Shown piece by piece: positions 52,013-60,909 of a stretch of 64,000 nt of DNA. Origin of the DNA: an uncultured Oscillospiraceae bacterium (GTDB lineage Bacteria > Bacillota > Clostridia > Oscillospirales > Oscillospiraceae); assembly GCA_934569225.1 (NCBI GenBank), contig CAKTKC010000002.1, positions 62,001 to 126,000 on the forward strand, in the 5' to 3' direction. Below the pieces are notes generated by a model. It was not told the DNA's origin. It saw only the letters and a list, made by a program, of their open reading frames with translations, and did no database searches. Both the position numbers and the translations under genes were made by a program. Each line of letters starts with the position of its first letter. Positions within the stretch are counted from its first letter, which is position 1.

Positions 52013-52944
52013 AACGGATTTTCTGGGTGCTGGCGGCGGCACTTTACGTCGCTTCGCTGCTGTTTGCTCACACGGCAGAACAGGAAGGGAACGGAATTTA
52101 CCTGCTTCTGGACAGGGGTGTCACGGCGGCGGAAGCGGCGGAGATTTCCCGGCGGGAGCCGGAAACGGAGAAACCCCTGGGCTTTTGCTTCTATGCCGTT
52201 TCCGAGGACGCAACTATCCGTTGCCCGGACACGGGACGAACGGCGCAGGTGACGGTGGTGCCGCTGTACGGCAATGGTGGGCTGCTGGGGGCGGAGCCGC
52301 TTTCGTGGCAGGAGGGCTGTCTGCTGGATAAGCAGACAGCGCAAACCCTGTTCGGCACCGACTATCTGGGCGCTCAGGAGGTTTCACTGGAAGGGAAGAC
52401 CCACACGGCGCTGGGTACTGCCCCTCTGCGAACGCCCACGGCGCTGGTTTCGGCGGGGGAGGATGCGGTTTTAGACCACTGCAGCCTCGCCGGATGGGAC
52501 GAGAACGGGGCGCAGATGGCAGAACAATTTCTTCTGCGGCACAGTTTGACCGGAGAAATCCTGAATTTTTACCCGCTGCTTATTTTCACGAAAAACCTGA
52601 CCTTACTCCCCTTGTGGGCGCTTCTGGCGCTTGCGTGCCGCAGAATCGGCGACAAAAGGAAATGCCTTGCTTGGCTGGCGGCGCTGGTGGGCGCGATTCT
52701 GCTGGGCAGCCGGGTGATCGTCCCGAAGGACGCCATTCCCTCCATGTGGTCGGATTTTTCATTCTGGGGCAGCTGGTTTCAGAGCCATAGGAAAAATCTT
52801 ACAGCAATCTTAATGGCAAGTCCCGGGGAATGGGCATTGCAAATGGAACTGGATATGGTAAAATCGGTTATATGTACCCTGGCCGGGACGCTTGCGGCGG
52901 TCTGGGGCGGAAGGAGGGCGCGCCATGCGTCTGCTGCTCATTGA
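52009..52944 (+). CDS. MacB-like membrane protein without ATPase domain
   Basis: A 311-residue membrane protein: an N-terminal segment (FWVLAAALYVASLLFA), an external domain of ~170 residues, then three to four membrane segments. The external part has features of the MacB periplasmic core (CLLDKQTAQTLFGTDYLGAQ and EVSLEGKTHTALGTAPL, a displaced -IxGxxYTVVG- pattern). The ATPase domain and typical FtsX arrangement are missing. With the preceding adaptor it makes a MacAB-like pair without an engine. The family assignment is tentative. It overlaps the regulator gene by 20 nt. Confidence 0.6.
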   Translation: MKRIFWVLAAALYVASLLFAHTAEQEGNGIYLLLDRGVTAAEAAEISRREPETEKPLGFCFYAVSEDATIRCPDTGRTAQVTVVPLYGNGGLLGAEPLSWQEGCLLDKQTAQTLFGTDYLGAQEVSLEGKTHTALGTAPLRTPTALVSAGEDAVLDHCSLAGWDENGAQMAEQFLLRHSLTGEILNFYPLLIFTKNLTLLPLWALLALACRRIGDKRKCLAWLAALVGAILLGSRVIVPKDAIPSMWSDFSFWGSWFQSHRKNLTAILMASPGEWALQMELDMVKSVICTLAGTLAAVWGGRRARHASAAH

Positions 52945-53605
52945 GGATGACGAAAGCCTGTGCCTGTCGCTGAGCTACCAGCTGCGGCAGGACGGATTTG
53001 AAGTGGATATCTGCCGGGACGGAGACGAGGGAATGCTCTGGGCGCGTCAGCAGGCCCACGACCTGATCGTCCTTGACCGGATGCTGCCCGGAAAGGACGG
53101 ACTGACGATCCTGCGGCAGCTTCGCCGGGAGGGGATCGCCACGCCGGTGATTTTCCTGACCGCGCTGGGGCAGGTCAGCGACAAAACCCAGGGACTGGAC
53201 GCCGGGGCGGACGACTATCTGGTGAAGCCCTTTGCCTACGACGAGCTGCTGGCGCGGATTCGCTGTGTTCTGCGGCGACCGGGACTGATTGCGGACGCCG
53301 CTGCCCTTCACTGCGGGGACATCGTATACAGGCCGGACAGCCTGATCTTGCAGCGTGGGGAACTGTCCACGGCGCTTTCCAAGCGGCTAGGGGATTTGCT
53401 GGAACTGTTCGTCCGAAATCCCGGCCAGACCCTCTCCCGGCAGACGATCTTACTGCGGGTCTGGGGGATGGAGACGGAGGTCGAGGACGGAAATCTTGAT
53501 AACTACGTCTATTTTCTTCGCCGCAGTCTGCGGAAGGTGGGAAGTACCCTGTGCCTGACCACCGTCCGGGGCGTGGGCTATCGAATGGAGGAAAAACCAC
53601 AGTGA
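52925..53605 (+). CDS. OmpR-family response regulator
   Basis: A 226-residue regulator with receiver domain (EDDE acidic pair, phospho-Asp in IVLDRMLPGKDG, Lys in DYLVKPF) and winged helix (DNYVYFLRRSLRKVG, TVRGVGYRMEE). GAAGGAGG precedes ATG 52925, which lies inside the MacB-like gene. It belongs to the permease/adaptor operon and probably regulates it. Confidence 0.92.
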   Translation: MRLLLIEDDESLCLSLSYQLRQDGFEVDICRDGDEGMLWARQQAHDLIVLDRMLPGKDGLTILRQLRREGIATPVIFLTALGQVSDKTQGLDAGADDYLVKPFAYDELLARIRCVLRRPGLIADAAALHCGDIVYRPDSLILQRGELSTALSKRLGDLLELFVRNPGQTLSRQTILLRVWGMETEVEDGNLDNYVYFLRRSLRKVGSTLCLTTVRGVGYRMEEKPQ

Positions 53606-54864
53606 AACGTCTGCGGATCAAATTGACTGCCTTCAACACGTTCATTACCGGCATTATCCTCCTGTGCATGACGGTTCTGTGTCTGGTGCTTTCGGAAAAG
53701 AGCAGCCGGGCGGACGCGCTTCGCAGCTTTGACGGCCAGTTCACTGCCGCGACCCTCTATTTGCAGGGGCAGGATCGGCTGAGCCTGCACTGGCTGGAGC
53801 AGCTGGAATCCGCCGGGAATTTGCAGATCACCATTCAGGATGGTGGAGCACCCCTGTTTTCCGCGGGACTGGTTCCGGAGCGCGGCGGCAGCGCCGCCGT
53901 CAAGGCCGGGGAAATTGCCCGGCAGGAGCATGGAATGCCGGAGAAAAACCGGCTGTACAGCTGTGTGTTCCCCATGACGGAGGCGGGAGAAAGCTATTTT
54001 GCCGGAGTGGCGAAGATACCCAAGGCGAAGGGATATCTGGAACTGACGTGCCTGTATCCTCTCCGGGACATGGAGCGGGGACTGGAACACCGGCGCTTCA
54101 TCGTCGGTCTGGGAAGCGCGGTGGCGGTGGGGCTGCTGGGGCTGTTTTCCTGGAAATTTACGGGGCGGATGCTTCAGCCCGTCGAACAGAGCCGCCGGGA
54201 GCAGAATCAGTTCATCGCCGCGGCGTCTCACGAGCTTCGCACGCCCCTGACGGCCATGCTTTCCGCCGCTTCCGCCATGGAACGGGCGGAGGGAACGGAA
54301 AAAAGAACCTTCTCGCAGGTCATCCAGCGGGAGGGACACCGCATGGGGCGGCTGATCGGCGACATGCTGAACCTTGCCAGCGCCGACAGCGGCGGCTGGC
54401 GGATATCGCCGAAGACAGTGGAGCCGGATGTGCTGGCCTTGGAGCTGTTTGAAGCCTACGCGCCGCAGGCGAGGGAAAAGGGGATCAAGCTCATTCTGGA
54501 TTTGCCGGAGGACGTTCCCACTATCACCGCTGACCCGGACAGGCTCAGTCAGGCGCTGTCCATCCTGATGGACAACGCCCTCAGCTACACCCCCGTCTCC
54601 GGGCAGGTGACGATGGGAATTCGGGTCGTGGGAAAACGGCTGCGCTTTACGGTGACGGACACCGGCCCCGGCGTGCCGGACGGGGAAAAACAGCGGATAT
54701 TCCAGCGGTTTTACCGCAGTGAAGCGGCGCGTTCCGACCGGAATCACTTTGGCCTTGGCTTAAGCACGGCGTCCGAGATTGTATCCAGCCACCACGGAAG
54801 GCTCTGGGTGGAGGATAATCCCCACGGTGGCGCTATGTTCATTCTGGAATTACCTGTAAAATAG
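53602..54864 (+). CDS. Sensor histidine kinase
   Basis: A 420-residue kinase. Two membrane segments (about 10-32 and 168-190) bracket an external sensor domain of ~130 residues. Phospho-His lies in AASHELRTPLTAM; ATPase motifs ILMDNALSYTP, DTGPGVPDG and GLGLSTASEIV are complete. GTG start at 53602 overlaps the regulator stop; GGAGG is 10 nt upstream. Its external domain may sense the ligand handled by the operon's binding protein. Confidence 0.92.
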   Translation: MKRLRIKLTAFNTFITGIILLCMTVLCLVLSEKSSRADALRSFDGQFTAATLYLQGQDRLSLHWLEQLESAGNLQITIQDGGAPLFSAGLVPERGGSAAVKAGEIARQEHGMPEKNRLYSCVFPMTEAGESYFAGVAKIPKAKGYLELTCLYPLRDMERGLEHRRFIVGLGSAVAVGLLGLFSWKFTGRMLQPVEQSRREQNQFIAAASHELRTPLTAMLSAASAMERAEGTEKRTFSQVIQREGHRMGRLIGDMLNLASADSGGWRISPKTVEPDVLALELFEAYAPQAREKGIKLILDLPEDVPTITADPDRLSQALSILMDNALSYTPVSGQVTMGIRVVGKRLRFTVTDTGPGVPDGEKQRIFQRFYRSEAARSDRNHFGLGLSTASEIVSSHHGRLWVEDNPHGGAMFILELPVK

Positions 54865-54965
54865 AGTTTTCTTAGAGATAAGCTAGAGACAAAATAGAGA
54901 ATGGAGACGTACTCTGGTTCCATCACCGGCGGAGAATGCCGCCGGCAGAAAGGAGTAAAAAAAGA

Positions 54966-57218
54966 ATGCAACGTTTTTTGGCGTTTCTCCTGACGATCGC
55001 CCTGCTGCTGTCCGGGCTGACCGGCTGCGGGAAACAGGAGATACAGCTGCCTGAGGCCACCGCCGCCACAGGCCGCTATGTGGAATCGGAAATTCCCCTT
55101 CCAATTGAGGGGTATCCCGGGGATATGGTGCTTTTGTCGGACGGACGGCTCCGTGTCGGCATGATAACCTGGGAGGGCGCGTACAAGGTGTTCACCCGGG
55201 AACCTAGCGGCGACTGGACGGAGGACGTGACACTGCCTGACAGTATACGGGAGGCGAACGGGGATTGTGATCTGTTCCGGCTTTCTCCCGACGGGTCGGC
55301 GTTTTTCTCCTTCATCCAGAACAAGGGAGACGGGACATACGCCTACCATTTCCAGCTGTGTTCCCCCACGGGGGAGTTCCGGGAAATTCCCATAACCTAC
55401 CCTGAGGTTGACGAAAAAGAAGGTTTTCTGCTGGGCGGCGCGGACTTTACCGACAGCGGCAGACTGATGCTCCTGTTTGACCTTGAAGATCTGCGGGAAA
55501 TCAATCTGTCCGATGGCAGTCTCAGCAAGAACCTGAACGAGCAGAGTGCGGTGCTTTCTGTGGCCAGAATGGGCTGCGCGGGGGAGGACACCTACCTGTA
55601 CAGCGGTTGGGGCGATGAGGTCTGCACTGTTGTGCGGGACGGCAAGCAGACGGACTTGCCCGACGTGATGTGCAAACAGCTGGCGGCGTCCGCGACGGCA
55701 ACCAGCGGAAGCGACAGTAAAATCGTATTCTGGCAGAACGATCAGGGCTATCTGTTCTTCACCACCGACGAGGGACTTTACAGCTTCGTGCCGGACGGCA
55801 GCGTCACGGAGGAGCTGATCAGCGCGTCCAAAAGTTCTTTCGGCGACCCCAGCTTCGTACCCCGTGCGCTGACCGGAACGGAGAACGGCACGTTCTACAT
55901 CTTCGGGCGGCTGAACGGTCAGGCCGTGCTGTGCAGATATGACTTTGATCCCGACATGCCCCTGGAAGCAACAAAGCAGCTGAAGCTCTACAGCCTTTAC
56001 GACGATGATGACCTGCGTCAGATCGCCTCCGGCTTCCAGAAATCCCACCCCGACACGGACGTGACGCTGGAGATCGGCCTGACGGGGGAGGACGGCGTGA
56101 CGGAAGCGGACGCCCTGCGCACGCTGAACACGGAAATTCTGGCGGGTACCGGCCCGGATATTCTCCGGCTGGACGGTATGTCTCTGGACAGCTATCTGGA
56201 AAAGGACGTTTTCATGGATTTGTCCGACTTGCTGCAAGAGACAAAAACGCTGGAACAGGTCACGAAGTGCTTTGCCACCGGCGAAAAGGTGAGCGTTATC
56301 CCGGCGGGATTTGCCATCCCCGCCATTTACGGCCCCCGGACGCTGATCTCTCAGATCACGGACTTGGATTCTCTGGTCAGCGTGGCCGCACAGGCGCGGG
56401 AGGAAAATGAGCAGGCGACGAGCCTGATGAATGGAATTGTTCCCAAGCTGGTGGTCGACAACCTCTATGACAGCTGTTCCCCCGCATGGCGAAATGCCGA
56501 CGGTACGCTGGACGCGGGAAAGCTGGAACAGTTCCTGACAGCCATGGAGCAGCTTTTCGCCATGGATGCGCCCCTGCGGGAGCAGCATGCAGACCGCTTG
56601 AAGGTATTTGAGGAACAGGGCGACGGCATCATTCCGGGCGACTACACCGGCATCGGCGGCGCGATGAATATTGTGCTGTCCGGAGCTTCCATTTCCGTCG
56701 GTACGCTGGAAAGCATGGACTTGTGGTCATTCGCGCTTGCGGGGGACGACCAGCTGGAGGATTATACGCTTCTGCCCCTGAAAGCGCAGGCGGAGGGCGT
56801 GTTCCTGCCCCGGCAGCTCTACGGTGTTCTGGCAACGACGCAGGAGAGCGAGGCCGCCAAGGAGTTTGTGCGGTTCGTTCTCAGTGAGGATGCGCAGGAC
56901 AAGCTGGGCTATGGCTTCCCGGTAAATCGGGCGGTCTTTGACCGGCAGATTCAGGAGGACAAGAAGTCGGACGCCACCTTTGCGTCCTCGTCGGATGACA
57001 GCGACGAAATAATCTCTTTCAAGGCGCGCTATCCCAGCGCCGCCGAGCGGCAGCAGCTGAAGACTTGGGTCGATCAGCTGACCACCCCCGCGCTGACCGA
57101 CCGCACCATCCGCAATCTGGTGGAGGAACAGGCTGAGCTTTGCCTGAAAGGGAAACTCACCCCCGCCGAAGCGGCAGACAAGGCGCTGCAAAGCTTAAAC
57201 CTGTACTTATCTGAATAA
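54966..57218 (+). CDS. Lipoprotein: propeller-like domain fused to an ABC solute-binding domain
   Basis: A 750-residue lipoprotein (lipobox LLSGLTGC). Residues ~30-330 contain repeated strand patterns with Gly-Asp-Gly/Ser-Pro-Asp-Gly motifs (LLSDGRLRV, RLSPDGSAFFS, FTTDEGLYSFVPDG), suggesting a beta-propeller. Residues ~340-750 resemble family 1 extracellular solute-binding proteins (QIASGFQKSHPDTDVTLEIG, LAGTGPDILRLDG, AKEFVRFVLSEDAQ). It ends the operon that starts with two sugar-type permeases and is the probable binding protein for them. AAAGGAG precedes ATG 54966. Confidence 0.8.
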   Translation: MQRFLAFLLTIALLLSGLTGCGKQEIQLPEATAATGRYVESEIPLPIEGYPGDMVLLSDGRLRVGMITWEGAYKVFTREPSGDWTEDVTLPDSIREANGDCDLFRLSPDGSAFFSFIQNKGDGTYAYHFQLCSPTGEFREIPITYPEVDEKEGFLLGGADFTDSGRLMLLFDLEDLREINLSDGSLSKNLNEQSAVLSVARMGCAGEDTYLYSGWGDEVCTVVRDGKQTDLPDVMCKQLAASATATSGSDSKIVFWQNDQGYLFFTTDEGLYSFVPDGSVTEELISASKSSFGDPSFVPRALTGTENGTFYIFGRLNGQAVLCRYDFDPDMPLEATKQLKLYSLYDDDDLRQIASGFQKSHPDTDVTLEIGLTGEDGVTEADALRTLNTEILAGTGPDILRLDGMSLDSYLEKDVFMDLSDLLQETKTLEQVTKCFATGEKVSVIPAGFAIPAIYGPRTLISQITDLDSLVSVAAQAREENEQATSLMNGIVPKLVVDNLYDSCSPAWRNADGTLDAGKLEQFLTAMEQLFAMDAPLREQHADRLKVFEEQGDGIIPGDYTGIGGAMNIVLSGASISVGTLESMDLWSFALAGDDQLEDYTLLPLKAQAEGVFLPRQLYGVLATTQESEAAKEFVRFVLSEDAQDKLGYGFPVNRAVFDRQIQEDKKSDATFASSSDDSDEIISFKARYPSAAERQQLKTWVDQLTTPALTDRTIRNLVEEQAELCLKGKLTPAEAADKALQSLNLYLSE

Positions 57219-57226
57219 AGAAAAGT

Positions 57227-57265
57227 CGTCATTGCACACGGGTTTCGAAACCCGGTGCAATGACG
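57227..57265. terminator. Bidirectional terminator between converging genes
   Basis: CGTCATTGCAC and GTGCAATGACG with an inner GGGTTTCGAAACCC stem; it separates the solute-binding gene from the converging lipoprotein gene. Confidence 0.8.
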
Positions 57266-57287
57266 GCAATTTTCATATGGGGGACGG

Positions 57288-58370
57288 TTATCCGTGGTAA
57301 TCCCCCGTGGCGGAATCCACCGCGACGTAGGGGACGACCTGGCCGTTGATCTTCACATAGACCTGATAAATGCCGCCGCCCAGATCTTCGTAATGGTCGG
57401 GCGTGACGCCATAGTTTTCCAGCAGACTTTGCTCAAATGCGGCTTTCCACGAATCGTCAGTGACACTCTGCGTGGGAGTGGCGGCTGCCTGCGTGTTATC
57501 GATGGCGGGTTCCTGCGCGTTATCGGCGTACCGCAGTCCGGCCGTCTGCATGATGGCCTCCACCGGCGCCACCGGCTCGGTGCCCCAGGTGATCGCCACG
57601 TCAGCGCACCCGGCGCTGTCCAGCAGCTCCCGCGCGTCGTTGGTCAGCAGCTTCTGATAGGCGTCGTCCACCATTTCCAGCTTTTGCAGAAACTCCGGCA
57701 GGTCGGAGATCTTCGCGGCCAGCCACGTGAACGCCGCTTCGCTGATCTCGTCCACGTCAAGCCCGGTATTCACGCCCCAGTCCAGCAGCTTCGCCGCCGC
57801 CTGCACCGCCGACAGGGAAGAACCGGAGACACCGATCGTGACGCTTTCGTCGATCTCGTCCAGAATGGGCAGTGTCAGAACCGGAGGCACATTCGCCGGG
57901 GCGTCGGGGGCAGTGGAGCAGGTCACGCCGTCAGCGGAAATTGTCACATACAGCTTTTCCTGCACCGCGTCGTAAAGAAAGGTGCCTTCGCCCAGCAGCG
58001 CATCATCGGCGTTCCACGCGCGAACGGTAAAGAGGACGGAGCTGTTTTCATTCCTCGAAAGCTGCGCAATGTCATCGCCTGTGAAGATCCATTCACCGGC
58101 CTTCAGCGTCGAGCCGTCCGCATTTTCGCAGGCCTTTGTGAAGCTGCTGCCATGCAGGGAAATGGTGCTGACGTCGTTCCGCGCCAGCTTGACGTACACG
58201 CCGTTTGCCGTGGACTCCGTGGGCGCTTGTGTTGTCTCCACGGTGGTCACCGCGGTTTCCGCGGGCGTTTTCTTCGCTTCCGTCAGACGGGTGCATCCCG
58301 TCATAAACATGCCGGTCAGCAGCATCGCGGCCAGCAGTGTCAGGATCGCTTTGTTTTCTGTAAATTTCAT
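57288..58370 (-). CDS. Lipoprotein of unknown function
   Basis: A 360-residue lipoprotein: signal LLTGMFMTGC, then a Thr/Glu/Ala-rich spacer to about residue 65. No enzyme motif is recognised; the C-terminus ends with a short segment (GGIYQVYVKINGQVVPYVAV) resembling PepSY-type or similar small domains. The start MKFTENKAILTLL at 58368-58370 has GGAGGTAAC upstream. It has a perfect promoter and a palindromic operator at 58543-58596, and a terminator-like leader at 58433-58495. Confidence 0.75.
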   Translation of the reverse strand: MKFTENKAILTLLAAMLLTGMFMTGCTRLTEAKKTPAETAVTTVETTQAPTESTANGVYVKLARNDVSTISLHGSSFTKACENADGSTLKAGEWIFTGDDIAQLSRNENSSVLFTVRAWNADDALLGEGTFLYDAVQEKLYVTISADGVTCSTAPDAPANVPPVLTLPILDEIDESVTIGVSGSSLSAVQAAAKLLDWGVNTGLDVDEISEAAFTWLAAKISDLPEFLQKLEMVDDAYQKLLTNDARELLDSAGCADVAITWGTEPVAPVEAIMQTAGLRYADNAQEPAIDNTQAAATPTQSVTDDSWKAAFEQSLLENYGVTPDHYEDLGGGIYQVYVKINGQVVPYVAVDSATGDYHG

Positions 58371-58432
58371 AGTTACCTCCATTGATTTTTGCATAGTTCT
58401 GCCGAAGCCGGTGCGTTCCGCCGTGACCTCTG

Positions 58433-58495
58433 CGCAAAAAATGCAGTGCAAACCGTTTCATGGTCTGCACTGCGTCTGAGCGTCTGGCATGTCAT
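58433..58495 (-). promoter_or_regulatory. Leader element with conserved block and terminator-like hairpin, copy 1
   Basis: On the minus strand, ATGCCAGACGCTCAGACGCA is followed by a stem GCAGTGCA/TGCACTGC and TTTTTT. The same 24 bp block and an equivalent hairpin occur at 63912-63975 upstream of another minus-strand gene. It may be an attenuator or shared leader. Confidence 0.6.
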
Positions 58496-58542
58496 TTTTT
58501 ATTTGACGGAACTTGCGGCCTTCTTGAAGTATAGCATAGAAT

Positions 58543-58596
58543 GTATATCGTTCAATATACGCCAACGATTATAGCAATGAAAGGTACGTTTGTCAA
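58543..58596 (-). promoter_or_regulatory. Consensus promoter with downstream palindromic operator
   Basis: Minus strand TTGACA (58591-58596), 17 bp spacer, TATAAT (58568-58573). Overlapping the start region, GTATATCGTTCAATATAC (58543-58560) pairs GTATAT with ATATAC, a TetR-like operator shape. No TetR gene is in the window. Confidence 0.75.
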
Positions 58597-58729
58597 TAGA
58601 GGGAGAGACGGCTTAATCAAAAGTTAAATTCCGCCGCCCAATCAAAATCGCCGCTCTGCTCGTAGGATTCCGGCGTTGTTACATGCTCGACCCGGTCAAT
58701 GCCGCAAGGTTTTCTCTGAGTGCCGCCGC

Positions 58730-59998
58730 TCAACCCAGTTCCGCCCGGATCGTGATCTGGTCGCCGTCCAGCCCTGCCGAAATGTGTCCTCTATGCCCCT
58801 CCGCGATGCTGCGGGCAATGGAGAGACCGATACCGAATCCGCCGGTGGTGCTGCGGGATGGGTCGGCGCGGTAAAAGCGGTCAAACAGTCTGGCCGTGTC
58901 AATGGGCTGGGAGATGTCACAGCGGTTGGTGGTTTGCAGGGCGACGCCCCGGCGGCGCTTTTCCAGAGAAAGAGACACCTGCGTGCCGGGGAGAGCGTAT
59001 TTGATGGCGTTGTCCAGCAGAATGGACACCAGCTGGCGGATTGCGTACTCGTCGCCGCAATAGGTCAGGTCAGGTGTCACCGACAGCTCCAGACCATGCC
59101 CTTTTTCCCGGGCAAAATCACGGAAGGACTCCGCCGCCTCCCGGACGGTGTCGCTGACGGGGAAATCCGCCATGCGCAGGGGCGACGTCTCCTCGTCCAT
59201 CCGGGAGAGCGTCACCAGCGAATTCACAAGGCCGGTCAGCTTTTCCGTCTGGCCGAGGGCTTTGTCGATCCACTTCTGCTTGCCCACGTCCATTTCCAGC
59301 ACCTTCAGGCTGGTGGTGATGACGGTGATGGGGGTTTTCAGCTCGTGGCTGGCGTCGGTGATGAACTGCTTCTGCCGCTCGGCGCTGCGTACCACCGGGT
59401 CGATCGCCCTGCGGGACAGCAGAACCACCAGCAGAAGCACCAGCAGAATGCACGCCGCGTCGGCTATGAGCGACCAAACCAGAATCAGCCTCATGGAGCG
59501 GAACGCCTGATAGCTGTCCAGAAAAATGGCCATGTTCCGGTCGTCCCCGGTGTGGGCAACGAAAAAGCGGTACTGCCCGTAATACCCGTACCCCGCGCCG
59601 CTGCTGACAGCCGCCGCCAGATATTCGTCCGTGTCCGCCTCGGTGACGGCGGCAATTTTGTCAAGGTCGGCCATGGTCAGCGTGCCGTCATCCAGATACC
59701 GCAGGACAAAATAGCGGGTGGAATAGGGGGTTTCCTCTGTAAAGGGGCCGCTGGGACGTTCTTTCCCGGCCGGGGCATCGGCGGGCGGCGCGTCGGGCTT
59801 TTCCGGCGGCGTCTGCCCGGAACGGGACGCGGTGGGGATCGTTCCCTCATTTTCGTAAATCAATGTCAGGGTGTTCCGGAGATCCCGGTCAGTGGAGATA
59901 AAATTGGCAGTGTTCAGGATAGCTGTCAGCAGGAGCATCACCGCCGCCACGGAGAGGGTGGCAATCCGGATAAAGCGGTTTCGCAGACGGTTGATCAT
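58730..59998 (-). CDS. Sensor histidine kinase
   Basis: A 422-residue kinase with two membrane segments (about 10-32 and 172-195) and an external domain containing a Pro/Asp/Gly-rich stretch. Phospho-His is in DASHELKTPITVI; ATPase motifs ILLDNAIKYAL and GFGIGLSIARSI are intact, while the usual DxGxG box is weak (NRCDISQPIDTARLFDRFYR). It overlaps the regulator gene by 4 nt. It probably controls the divergent beta-helix surface protein. Confidence 0.9.
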   Translation of the reverse strand: MINRLRNRFIRIATLSVAAVMLLLTAILNTANFISTDRDLRNTLTLIYENEGTIPTASRSGQTPPEKPDAPPADAPAGKERPSGPFTEETPYSTRYFVLRYLDDGTLTMADLDKIAAVTEADTDEYLAAAVSSGAGYGYYGQYRFFVAHTGDDRNMAIFLDSYQAFRSMRLILVWSLIADAACILLVLLLVVLLSRRAIDPVVRSAERQKQFITDASHELKTPITVITTSLKVLEMDVGKQKWIDKALGQTEKLTGLVNSLVTLSRMDEETSPLRMADFPVSDTVREAAESFRDFAREKGHGLELSVTPDLTYCGDEYAIRQLVSILLDNAIKYALPGTQVSLSLEKRRRGVALQTTNRCDISQPIDTARLFDRFYRADPSRSTTGGFGIGLSIARSIAEGHRGHISAGLDGDQITIRAELG

Positions 59999-60669
59999 GC
60001 TTCTTCCTCCAGAAGATACCCAAGCCCGCGGTTGGCGTGGATGGCCGCCGTGGAGCCGAGACTTTTCAGCTTTTTCCGAAGATTGGAGATATTCACCCAG
60101 ACCACGTTGATCTCGGCGTCGTTATCCCAGCCCCAGACCTTTTCCATAATGCGCTCCGCGGAAAACACCTGCTTCGGCGCCCGGAGAAACAGCTCCATGA
60201 TCTGAAATTCCCGGCCGCTGAGACGGATGGACTTTCCGCCGCAGGCCAGATCTCCCGTACCGGGGTCAAGGGTCAGATCGCCGAAGGCCAGCACCGTGGG
60301 CTGATAGGATTCACTCCGCCGCAGAATCGCCCGCACCCGGCTCAGCAGCTCGTCGGGGTCAAAGGGCTTTGGCAGATAGTCGTCCGCCCCGGCGTTGAAG
60401 CCGGTGATGCGATCCTCCTTCTGCCCCTTGGCGGTCAGCATCATAATGGGGGTCTTGACCCCCTCGGCGCGCAGCCGCTCCAGCACCTGAATGCCGTTCA
60501 TTTTCGGCATCATCACATCCAGAATTACCGCATCGTAAGCGCCGGTTACGGCGTATTCATAGGCGTCGAAGCCATTATGAACGGCGTCCACCGCGAAATG
60601 GTTCCGCTCAAAGAAGACGGTCAGCGCCTCCGCCAGATCCAGTTCATCCTCCGCAATCAGAAGTTTCAT
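59995..60669 (-). CDS. OmpR-family response regulator
   Basis: A 224-residue regulator: receiver (AEDELDLAE, phospho-Asp in AVILDVMMPKMNG, Lys in DDYLPKPFDPDE) and winged helix (INVVWVNISNLRKKLK, NRGLGYLLEE). Its promoter is TTGCAA (60720-60725)/TATACT (60697-60702), 17 bp spacer. The tandem boxes at 60771-60824 lie upstream of both this gene and the divergent surface protein, suggesting autoregulation plus target control. Confidence 0.93.
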   Translation of the reverse strand: MKLLIAEDELDLAEALTVFFERNHFAVDAVHNGFDAYEYAVTGAYDAVILDVMMPKMNGIQVLERLRAEGVKTPIMMLTAKGQKEDRITGFNAGADDYLPKPFDPDELLSRVRAILRRSESYQPTVLAFGDLTLDPGTGDLACGGKSIRLSGREFQIMELFLRAPKQVFSAERIMEKVWGWDNDAEINVVWVNISNLRKKLKSLGSTAAIHANRGLGYLLEEEA

Positions 60670-60770
60670 TTTCTCACCCGCTTTTTTGTTTTCTGTAGTA
60701 TAGCAAACGGGGCTGTAAATTGCAAGCAGTCAGAAAATGCCCACCTTGCCAGTGAACAGCATACTGTTCC

Positions 60771-60824
60771 AACCTAAAGAGAACCTAAAAATTATTATTC
60801 CAAATCTTTTAAGTTCCCTTTAGG
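60771..60824. promoter_or_regulatory. Paired OmpR-type direct-repeat operators
   Basis: On plus, AACCTAAA occurs at 60771 and 60782, exactly 11 bp apart. On minus, CCTAAA (60819-60824) and CTTAAA (60808-60813) are again 11 bp apart. This gives two head-to-head response-regulator dimer sites. The inner one lies just before a -10-like TATGAT (60834-60839) of the surface-protein gene. Confidence 0.75.
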
Positions 60825-60909
60825 CTGGGGCTTTATGATAACCGCGTCACAAGGAAATCCCCACCGGATTTCCAGAACAGTCCATACACCACACAAGGAG
60901 GTCATTGAT

